From Gammaproteobacteria bacterium UBA3067 (lineage in GTDB: Bacteria > Pseudomonadota > Gammaproteobacteria > Pseudomonadales > UBA3067), in NCBI GenBank assembly GCA_002366835.1, contig DFBZ01000086.1:1-5950 (forward strand): DNA of 5,950 bases, in the 5' to 3' direction. A program made the position numbers and the translations under genes. Shown here piece after piece: positions 1 to 5,186 of the stretch (the first letter of the stretch is position 1; each line of letters starts with the position of its first letter). The notes below the pieces were generated by a model. It had not been told where the DNA came from, did no database searches, and worked only from the letters and a program-made list of their open reading frames with translations.

Positions 1-759
1 CAATGAAAAATGACAGCGTTTCTGAATAGTTTGTGTTTCAGCCAAAGTTTCAGGGGGATAAATATTTTGCAATGTTTCCAGCGAACGCAGGTGGTGCTCC
101 GCATTACTTTCCAGGTTTAAGCCCAGTTGATAGATAGACTGGTTTTGTCGAATAGCGGTGAGAGTATCTTGCAGCATTTGTTGTGAGGCTTTATGCATTA
201 AAACACTACCGCAGGCCACGAGTGGGCAACGGAACTGTTTGGCTAATTGATAAAGCCGCTGTTTTTTTAGCGCTTCATCGGCATGGTGATGAAGGCTTAA
301 TCCAATCCATAATGAGCCATTGTAAAACTGGCTAAGGGCTTCCAATAGAGTTACATCTGGGTTGTGGTAATCCGGTAATATTATTAACACTGCTTCGCGA
401 ATAAAACGTTTAATATCCTCAAAGTGAACCTGATAATGCCCTTTTTTTGCATGACGTCGGCAGTGGGTAATTAATGCAGAGAGCTGGCCATAACTTTGTC
501 GGTGGGTGGCGAGAATAATCAGCGTACTGTTTTTTCCGAGCTTGAATTCGCTACCGATTAATAATTGAATATCTTCTTGTTTGGCTTGTTGGTGCGCGCG
601 TACTACACCTGAAAGGCTGCATTCATCGCTTATGGCCAGGGCTTTATAGCCCAAGCGGGCTGCCTCGCTCACTAATTCTTCTGGGTGTGAGGCACCGCGC
701 AGGAAAGTAAAATTACTCAGGCAGTGTAATTCTGCATAGGCGGGTAGCTGGCCATTCAT
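1..759 (-). CDS. dnaE2: Error-prone DNA polymerase DnaE2, N-terminal part (3' end outside window)
   Basis: This is the first 253 codons of a C-family DNA polymerase alpha-like subunit; the frame is open to the window edge, so the catalytic palm, fingers and C-terminal domains lie outside. The visible part is the PHP domain. Residues 8-21 (YAELHCLSNFTFLR) and 42-56 (AISDECSLSGVVRAH) are hallmark DnaE2 sequences, as is the QDTLTAIR segment at about 197-204. In the family, DnaE2 does the actual lesion-bypass synthesis after DNA damage, in the cytoplasm, together with ImuB and the beta clamp, and causes damage-induced mutation. The ATG at 759-757 is chosen because the family match starts a few residues later. 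No good Shine-Dalgarno is visible. It begins 24 nt after the imuB stop, so it is the last visible gene of the SOS operon. One oddity: around residue 185 the usual Asp of the D-V-[HL] PHP motif is Ser (GSVLMH). Function is secure; the Asp comparison is from memory. Confidence 0.95.
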   Translation of the reverse strand, partial: MNGQLPAYAELHCLSNFTFLRGASHPEELVSEAARLGYKALAISDECSLSGVVRAHQQAKQEDIQLLIGSEFKLGKNSTLIILATHRQSYGQLSALITHCRRHAKKGHYQVHFEDIKRFIREAVLIILPDYHNPDVTLLEALSQFYNGSLWIGLSLHHHADEALKKQRLYQLAKQFRCPLVACGSVLMHKASQQMLQDTLTAIRQNQSIYQLGLNLESNAEHHLRSLETLQNIYPPETLAETQTIQKRCHFSL

Positions 760-783
760 ACTGATAGCGGAATTTTTTGTGAT

Positions 784-2262
784 TCAGGAAAAGATGCCAT
801 GCAGATACCAGCGTTTTTCTTCCAGTGTTTGAAATATCCAATACAAGGCACCGTTGTGGTGGCGGGCGATAAAATAATCACGTTGAATGGGTGCATGATC
901 CCACCAGCCGCTGGCAATACGTTCTGGCCCCTTGAGTAATTGTATCGGGCCATTCATACGGGGTTGTTGGTCGATCATCATCAAGGGGCGGGGTTCCTTG
1001 AGCAGCCAGAGGGGGCGTTCGGGTAGCAGCAAAGGTGTTGCTGGGTCTTGATTGCAACTCAGGCTTTGTAGGGAAAATGCGCGATCGGGGCGATGGTCTT
1101 CTTGTGCGCTCATTCCCTGTAGCGCATTGGGCCCAAGGCGGGCCTGTAGTTGATCAAGCAGGGCTTCAGGGCTTTCTTTGCTGGACTTTTGCGGGGCAAA
1201 GAGGTCATCACTTTGCTGCTGAAGTGGAAAAAAATGTTCCACATCCAGTGACAATAAAATAACCGGAGCTTGCAGGGTGTAATTACTGAATTTTAAGCGA
1301 AGCAGTGCCACCATTTCTTTTACAAAGGCACTGTGAGCTTGGCGGTTTTGGCTTAAGCCCAAAAGCAGATGTTCATTTTTCTCTTCGCGGAAACCAAGAG
1401 TGATTTTTAGTTGACGCAGGGTTTTCTGGCGAACAAGAGGGTCATTGCACAGTTCGCTGAGTAAACGTTGTAAGGGAAAAATAAGCTGCTCTACCTGCTC
1501 AAGTTCTTCGATAAAACTAATGGTGCGTGAAAATTTATCCGGTAATATGAATTTTTGCAGGGTTGGGGTAGATTCACCTTTTATCTCATGAAGTTGGCAT
1601 ATAAAGCCTGCGCCAAAACGTTTGTGCAAGGCGGCTTCTGGGATTTTGAATAAATCCCCCAGGGTTTTAAAGCCCGTGCCTGTGAGTTTCTCTATTTGTG
1701 AGGCATCAATATCCATTAAAGGCAGCGGTAAATCATGCAGAGCATTCATCTCAAGGTGCTGGCTCTGGAATTTTTTATCGGAAGAGTTTAAAAAATACTG
1801 TTGTGCTAACAGGTAAGCACCTAGAAAACTGTGGGTAATGCTTGCGCTGCAGTGGTAGTCGATCTGCTGTGACTTTTTCTCAAGGAATAATAAAAAATTA
1901 TTTAAGCTGCCATGCATTTTTAAACAACTGCTCACTTCAATCATCAATGCGTGATTCTTATGCAAAAAAATATCTGGGCTAATGTCATAAGCCCAAATGG
2001 CCAGCTGCTGTAAAGCCTGGGTTTGTTGTTGGGTATCTTCACATTGAACCACTAGCTCGGGTATTAGCGAGTAGGCTTGGCTAATGCTCATGCCAGTTTT
2101 AATGCCTTGAGATTGCGCGGCTGTATTACACATTGATATGCAGCGGCGGTTTTTTACCCGGTGCTCCAGCGCGAAGGGGCGATTCTCTTCCATTGTTAGT
2201 GTGAAAATTTCCAATGGCAGGAGAGGGAAGTAGAGACAAAGGCGGTAAGGTCGACGGTTCAT
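784..2262 (-). CDS. imuB: ImuB, catalytically inactive Y-family polymerase-like protein
   Basis: This 492-residue protein is a DinB/UmuC-family relative acting as the hub of the ImuA-ImuB-DnaE2 mutasome; in studied bacteria it contacts the beta clamp and recruits DnaE2 rather than polymerising. The N-terminus (LCLYFPLLPLEIF, 8-20) sits where active enzymes have the first catalytic Asp (D-x-D/CFFA region), and the second site, normally S-x-D-E, reads LMIEVSSCLKMHG (106-118). Both acidic signatures are therefore broken, as is typical for ImuB. Residues about 188-215 hold the helix-hairpin-helix region (IEKLTGTGFKTLGDLFKIP). A linker at 348-355 (QQQSDDLF) is a candidate degenerate clamp-binding motif. 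The C-terminal ImuB signature is clear: GPERIASGWWD (445-455), RDYFIAR (461-467) and WYLHGIFS at the end. The ATG at 2262 lies 16 nt after the imuA stop with no strong Shine-Dalgarno, so coupling to imuA translation is plausible. Confidence 0.95.
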   Translation of the reverse strand: MNRRPYRLCLYFPLLPLEIFTLTMEENRPFALEHRVKNRRCISMCNTAAQSQGIKTGMSISQAYSLIPELVVQCEDTQQQTQALQQLAIWAYDISPDIFLHKNHALMIEVSSCLKMHGSLNNFLLFLEKKSQQIDYHCSASITHSFLGAYLLAQQYFLNSSDKKFQSQHLEMNALHDLPLPLMDIDASQIEKLTGTGFKTLGDLFKIPEAALHKRFGAGFICQLHEIKGESTPTLQKFILPDKFSRTISFIEELEQVEQLIFPLQRLLSELCNDPLVRQKTLRQLKITLGFREEKNEHLLLGLSQNRQAHSAFVKEMVALLRLKFSNYTLQAPVILLSLDVEHFFPLQQQSDDLFAPQKSSKESPEALLDQLQARLGPNALQGMSAQEDHRPDRAFSLQSLSCNQDPATPLLLPERPLWLLKEPRPLMMIDQQPRMNGPIQLLKGPERIASGWWDHAPIQRDYFIARHHNGALYWIFQTLEEKRWYLHGIFS

Positions 2263-2278
2263 GGCGTAACAGCATGCT

Positions 2279-3085
2279 TTATAAGAGAGGGCAGGGTTTG
2301 GTGTTGTCTTGCGCTGCGCTCTCTCTTAAGGGAAGAATATTTCCAGAACTCTTTTTTATAAAATGATGCGTAATTTCTTGTTGAGCCATTTGATCAATAG
2401 CTTGGTATTGGTGAGCATTGGCAGAGTAGGCCTGGTGTTGGTGAAGGTGTTGCTGAATAGGCACGCTGAAGGCTTCTGATGCCCATTTACCTGGCCGTTT
2501 TATGATTTCTATTTGCAAACCAGCTGGGGCATTTTGTTTGGATCGGCCAAGGCGTATACGCAAGGGTGCTGGGGAAGCATGGGCCTGACTGGCGATGGGG
2601 CGAAAAGCGATGCCCCAGCTTTTGCCCTGGTCGGCTGCAATTTGTAGTCGCCGTAAGGCCTTGGGGGAATAACGTTTTGGCCAGAATAATGCCGCGTGGC
2701 AATAATCCGCTTTTAGAAGGGTTTCTAAGGCCCAGAGCTGCTCGGCCTGTGATTGGGTTTGTAGCAGCACAATGCGCCTTAAGTCGATACCTTGCTGAGC
2801 CAGTGCTGGTGGGTAGGGGGTATAGGGTGGGTCTACCCAAACTAGCCAGCCTGCTTGCTGACTCAGTTGCGCCAAAGCGGGGCTTAATAAGGATAATTCA
2901 CCAAGGCCCAATTGATCACAAAGTAGCTCTGTTAAACCTGAAGCGGGCCACCCCCTATCGGGTAGGTGGTGATTAAGTTGAGAGAAGCCGCTATCAATGC
3001 CCTTATCTTTTTGTGGTAGACGATGAGAGGCGCGCCATACCTTTCGGGTGCTGAGTAGTTTTTCGAGATCATTTGTTTGTTTCAT
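2279..3085 (-). CDS. imuA: ImuA, SOS-associated RecA/SulA-like mutasome protein
   Basis: The first gene of the SOS mutagenesis operon encodes a 268-residue cytoplasmic protein that in other bacteria is needed with ImuB and DnaE2 for damage-induced mutagenesis. The family pattern is clear: VWRA near 16-19, GWPASGLTELL (45-55), WLVWVDPPYTPYPPAL (80-95), RRLQIAADQGKSWGIAFRP (145-163) and SPAPLRIRL (171-179). The stretch corresponding to the RecA Walker A loop is WPASGLTEL, lacking the GK[ST], so classical ATP binding is doubtful, as is usual for ImuA. After RPGK (about 197-200) comes a roughly 68-residue Gln/His-rich tail of unknown role. The ATG at 3085 is preferred to an in-frame TTG at 3097, because the TTG lies only 2 nt from the LexA operator and about 17 nt from the predicted transcription start. 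Neither start has a good Shine-Dalgarno. The TTG version would be 272 residues. Confidence 0.93.
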   Translation of the reverse strand: MKQTNDLEKLLSTRKVWRASHRLPQKDKGIDSGFSQLNHHLPDRGWPASGLTELLCDQLGLGELSLLSPALAQLSQQAGWLVWVDPPYTPYPPALAQQGIDLRRIVLLQTQSQAEQLWALETLLKADYCHAALFWPKRYSPKALRRLQIAADQGKSWGIAFRPIASQAHASPAPLRIRLGRSKQNAPAGLQIEIIKRPGKWASEAFSVPIQQHLHQHQAYSANAHQYQAIDQMAQQEITHHFIKKSSGNILPLRESAAQDNTKPCPLL

Positions 3086-3099
3086 TTTTATTGCCAATA

Positions 3100-3117
3100 A
3101 CTGTACATTAGTACAGT
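3100..3117. promoter_or_regulatory. LexA operator (SOS box) of imuA-imuB-dnaE2
   Basis: The sequence ACTGTACATTAGTACAGT is a perfect 7-bp inverted repeat around a 4-nt centre and fits the gamma/E. coli-type SOS consensus CTGT-N8-ACAG. It starts 3 nt downstream of a near-ideal -10 element and covers the expected transcription start, so bound LexA would block RNA polymerase. It lies 14 nt upstream of the preferred imuA ATG. Damage-induced LexA cleavage would therefore release the whole operon. Confidence 0.92.
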
Positions 3118-3120
3118 GGT

Positions 3121-3148
3121 ATTATAGGCAGCATTGAGGTGATGGCAA
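3121..3148 (-). promoter_or_regulatory. Sigma-70 promoter of the imuA operon
   Basis: On the minus strand, a -35 element TTGCCA (3148-3143) is followed by a 16-nt spacer and a consensus -10 TATAAT (3126-3121). Transcription should start near 3112-3115, inside the LexA box, giving a leader of about 30 nt to the ATG at 3085. The strong -10 and adjacent operator suggest tight repression with strong induction. This is read from sequence; the start site is inferred. Confidence 0.8.
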
Positions 3149-3236
3149 GTGAAATTTTAACGCTTGAAAAGGGTGTGGTTCTTAACGGGAGGGAGGGCTT
3201 ATAGGGAATAAGGCATTACAAGGCGATAATGTTATA

Positions 3237-3266
3237 AAGCTCAGGCAGTTCTGGCTGTCTGAGCTT
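3237..3266 (-). terminator. Hairpin, possible terminator of the His-rich protein gene
   Basis: A 12-bp stem with a 6-nt loop has arms AAGCTCAGGCAG and CTGTCTGAGCTT on the plus strand. One position is a G-U pair in a plus-strand transcript and an A-C mismatch in a minus-strand transcript. It lies 45 nt past the stop of the minus-strand gene at 3312-3710 and before the imuA promoter, where a terminator would insulate the SOS promoter. The following U-tract on the minus strand is poor (CTTTATAACATT), so termination may be weak. Confidence 0.5.
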
Positions 3267-3311
3267 CTGTTCAACAAAAAGTATTTGATTACACGGTGGT
3301 ACAGGGTGTGC

Positions 3312-3710
3312 TTACTTTAATATATCCACAATTTCTCTTGATGCTTTGTAAAGCCGAAGCACTTTATCATCGACTTTAACGGTAATAATGCCCTTGGAAT
3401 CAATTGCTTTTATAACCTTTCCCTGATCATAAATGCTTTTATCCAATACAGCCCCTTTGGCAAGTTTCTTTTTCCAGCCAGGGGGTAGTGAACCGCCTTT
3501 ATCGGTTTTCATCTTTAGGCCGGGGGGAAGCTGCTGATGCTTAAGACTTGGGCGAGGACGATGTTGATGATGATTAAGGTTCGGGTGTTGATGTTGATGT
3601 TGATGTTGATGTTGATGTTGATGTTGATGTTGATGTTCTTTTTTTGCGTATACAGGGAAGGCTATAAAACCAGTGAGAAGGGTGTATATGAACAGTTTTT
3701 TTAAAGTCAT
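3312..3710 (-). CDS. Exported His-Gln-repeat protein, RcnB/CigR-like C-terminal half
   Basis: This is a 132-residue protein with a clear Sec signal peptide: basic MTLKK, a hydrophobic core at 6-20, and likely cleavage after VYA at 22. The mature protein starts with a (His-Gln)x8 tract (26-41) plus further histidines up to 58, 13 His in all, suggesting binding of divalent metals such as nickel, copper or zinc in the periplasm. Two LPPG motifs follow (61-64 and 75-78) with LPPGWKKKLAKG, then a small basic beta-rich end (ITVKVDDKVLRLYKASREIVDIL). The LPPG-x-G-W-x-K-K layout and the end recall small periplasmic proteins of the RcnB/CigR type, but I cannot confirm membership. The start is the ATG at 3710, followed directly by the signal peptide; the Shine-Dalgarno is weak. 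Neighbours give no functional hint: it diverges from the hydrolase gene and is separated from imuA by a hairpin and the SOS promoter. The metal role is inference. Confidence 0.82.
   Translation of the reverse strand: MTLKKLFIYTLLTGFIAFPVYAKKEHQHQHQHQHQHQHQHQHPNLNHHQHRPRPSLKHQQLPPGLKMKTDKGGSLPPGWKKKLAKGAVLDKSIYDQGKVIKAIDSKGIITVKVDDKVLRLYKASREIVDILK
3586..3637 (-). repeat. Hexanucleotide tandem repeat coding (His-Gln)x8
   Basis: Eight perfect copies of CATCAA on the minus strand (GTTGAT on plus), 52 nt of uninterrupted period 6, lie inside the gene for the exported His-rich protein. Every His is CAT and every Gln is CAA, so the array probably expanded recently by replication slippage. Because the unit is six bases, copy-number changes keep the frame and only change tract length. 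Interrupted related units lie just downstream in the gene (about 3560-3572). Confidence 0.95.
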
Positions 3711-3977
3711 TGTAAGGTAGTCGCCATTGATAACGTGTTGAGCTTGCCGTTTAAGTATAAGAAAGTTTGGGCTAGATACTGTTAGTGATTGTTTCTTATC
3801 GTATACACTCCGTTTTGAAAGAGTGGCGTCTTTAAGCTAAAACCGCCTACTGTTGCCGCACACCTTTTTCGCGCCTTTATACCCTCGGGGTGCAGCTGAG
3901 GTTTTTAGGTTAAAATGACTTCTGCTAAATTTATCACAACAGCTATTTGAAAATAATAATTACACAGTAAAAAATCT

Positions 3978-5030
3978 ATGAAAATCAAGTATATATTAAT
4001 CAGCATTTCCATTTTTCTGGCGGGAGTCGGCTCTTCTTTTGCTTTATTAGGGGGGCCTGCCTACTTGGGGGCGAAGAGTGATCACTTTGACGGCGAGCGA
4101 TTTTTTAACCTGGTTGAAAAAGTAGAGCGAGAATATGTTTCTGCGCTACAGGGTGTGGTCTCAGGTAAGCAGGGGTTCGGTGAGTGGGATAAGCTTCCCA
4201 ACAAAAGCTATGCGCCACCTGTTGAGCGGGTGATGGCTGAGGGCTTGAAAGTCACGTTTATTAACCATTCCACCACATTGATTCAAACACAGGGCTTAAA
4301 TATTCTGACTGACCCGATATGGTCTGATTACTGCGGGCCTTTGCCCTTAGTCTCTCCTTATCGATATCGCCCGCCGGGCCTGGATTTTGATAGTTTGCCG
4401 CCCATCGATGTGGTTGTGGTGAGTCATAGCCACTATGATCATATGGATTTACCCACCTTGAAGCGTCTTTCAGAACGCTTTCAGCCAAAAATTTTTGTGG
4501 GTTTGGGGAATGCTGAGTTACTGCAAGCTGAGGGTATTAAAAATGTTTTGGAGCTGGATTGGTGGGCATCAACGCATGTGAACCAGAACTTGGAGGTGGT
4601 GGGTGTGCCTGCCCAGCATTGGTCGAGAAGAACCGTAGGTGATAAAGATAAACGCCTGTGGATGGGCTACGTACTTAAAACTCCCGGTGGTTCTTATTAT
4701 TTTGCCGGTGATACTGCGGTTGGCCCTCATTTCGAGATGATTAGGCAGCGTTATGGCGAGCCACGCCTGGCGCTTCTGCCGATTGGTGCCTTTCGTCCTG
4801 AGCCCGTTATGTCGGGTTCACATATCTCCCCTCTTGAGGCGATCAAAGCACATGATATTTTGGCGGCTAAAACCAGCATTGCAATACACTGGGGAACATT
4901 TCGGCTCGGTATGGATGGTCAGTTTGAGGCGGTGGATGTGCTTAATGATGCCTTAAAGCAGCGGGAAGCTGCCGGAAACCCAATAGATTTCCGTGTGCTG
5001 GATTTTGGTGAAAGTTTAGAGTTTGAATAA
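3978..5030 (+). CDS. Metallo-beta-lactamase-fold hydrolase, NAPE-PLD-like, N-terminally anchored or exported
   Basis: This 350-residue protein has a complete metallo-beta-lactamase metal site: H150-x-H152-x-D154-H155 (HSHYDH), H214 (PAQHWS), D245 (AGDT) and H304 (IHWGTF), which should bind two metal ions, probably zinc. Flanking segments fit the branch that includes N-acylphosphatidylethanolamine phospholipase D: DHFDGERFFN (35-44), FINHSTTLIQ (94-103), LTDPIWS (110-116), YRYRPPGL (128-135) and HISPLEAIKAH (282-292). Such enzymes cut phosphodiester or ester bonds, but bacterial substrates are mostly unknown, so phospholipid hydrolysis is only a suggestion. Residues 4-24 form a hydrophobic N-terminal segment with possible signal-peptidase cleavage after SFA (22); there is no lipobox Cys. 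It probably acts in the periplasm or at the outer face of the inner membrane. The ATG at 3978 places the signal at the very N-terminus; the Shine-Dalgarno is poor. It is monocistronic here, divergent from the His-rich gene and convergent with the next gene. Confidence 0.88.
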   Translation: MKIKYILISISIFLAGVGSSFALLGGPAYLGAKSDHFDGERFFNLVEKVEREYVSALQGVVSGKQGFGEWDKLPNKSYAPPVERVMAEGLKVTFINHSTTLIQTQGLNILTDPIWSDYCGPLPLVSPYRYRPPGLDFDSLPPIDVVVVSHSHYDHMDLPTLKRLSERFQPKIFVGLGNAELLQAEGIKNVLELDWWASTHVNQNLEVVGVPAQHWSRRTVGDKDKRLWMGYVLKTPGGSYYFAGDTAVGPHFEMIRQRYGEPRLALLPIGAFRPEPVMSGSHISPLEAIKAHDILAAKTSIAIHWGTFRLGMDGQFEAVDVLNDALKQREAAGNPIDFRVLDFGESLEFE

Positions 5031-5048
5031 TTGGGTTTCGAGGTTTAA

Positions 5049-5186
5049 CTATGGGGCTGAGTTATCGGTTTTATTTCTGAGCTCGGCATTTTCATCTTGA
5101 AGCACTTGGATGGCCATGAGCATGTCACGGCTTTCATTAGTAAATCGAGCAACGAGTTCCTCTAGGTCTTTTATTTTTCCTCGTTT
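5049..5186 (-). other. Out-of-frame C-terminal extension of the coiled-coil gene (probable frameshift)
   Basis: In the -1 frame relative to the upstream gene, an open stretch runs from a TGA at 5189-5187 to a TAG at 5051-5049. From 5174 it encodes 41 residues with the same acidic, heptad-rich character (IKDLEELVARFTNES, then MLMAIQVLQDENAELRNK). The two frames meet at an A5 run (5178-5174), immediately before the upstream TAA. One added A there gives one continuous protein of at least 301 residues with no break in helix pattern. The extension has no start codon of its own before an internal ATG at residue 18, so separate translation is unlikely. The restored gene would end 18 nt from the convergent hydrolase stop rather than 140 nt away. 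Confidence 0.7.

Noticed and set aside
756..1262. Short open frames over the imuB 3' end on both strands
   Set aside because: They overlap the conserved ImuB C-terminal signature and look like frame shadows.
2487..2976. Open frames of 117 and 136 codons overlapping imuA on both strands
   Set aside because: They lie wholly within the well-supported imuA gene, are Pro/Arg/Trp-rich and show no domain; they are shadows of imuA.
3587..3634. CRISPR-like reading of the regular GTTGAT repeats
   Set aside because: The repeats are 6 nt with no spacers and lie in frame within a coding region, so this is a coding microsatellite.
3754..3759. TATACT -10-like element upstream of the His-rich protein gene (minus strand)
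   Set aside because: No acceptable -35 lies 16-18 nt upstream, so the promoter call is not supported.
3815..3843. Possible promoter TTGAAA-N17-TAAAAC for the hydrolase gene
   Set aside because: The -10 matches only four of six positions and leaves a leader of about 130 nt; too weak to annotate in this A/T-rich gap.
3883..3906. CCTC...GAGG followed by TTTTT as a terminator
   Set aside because: The stem is only 4 bp with a long loop, and no plus-strand gene lies upstream to be terminated.
5049..5186. Programmed -1 ribosomal frameshifting as the main explanation for the tail
   Set aside because: The site is GAA-AAA-TAA, not a canonical slippery heptamer, and I see no clear downstream stem or pseudoknot; a simple indel in the A run is more economical, though not proven.
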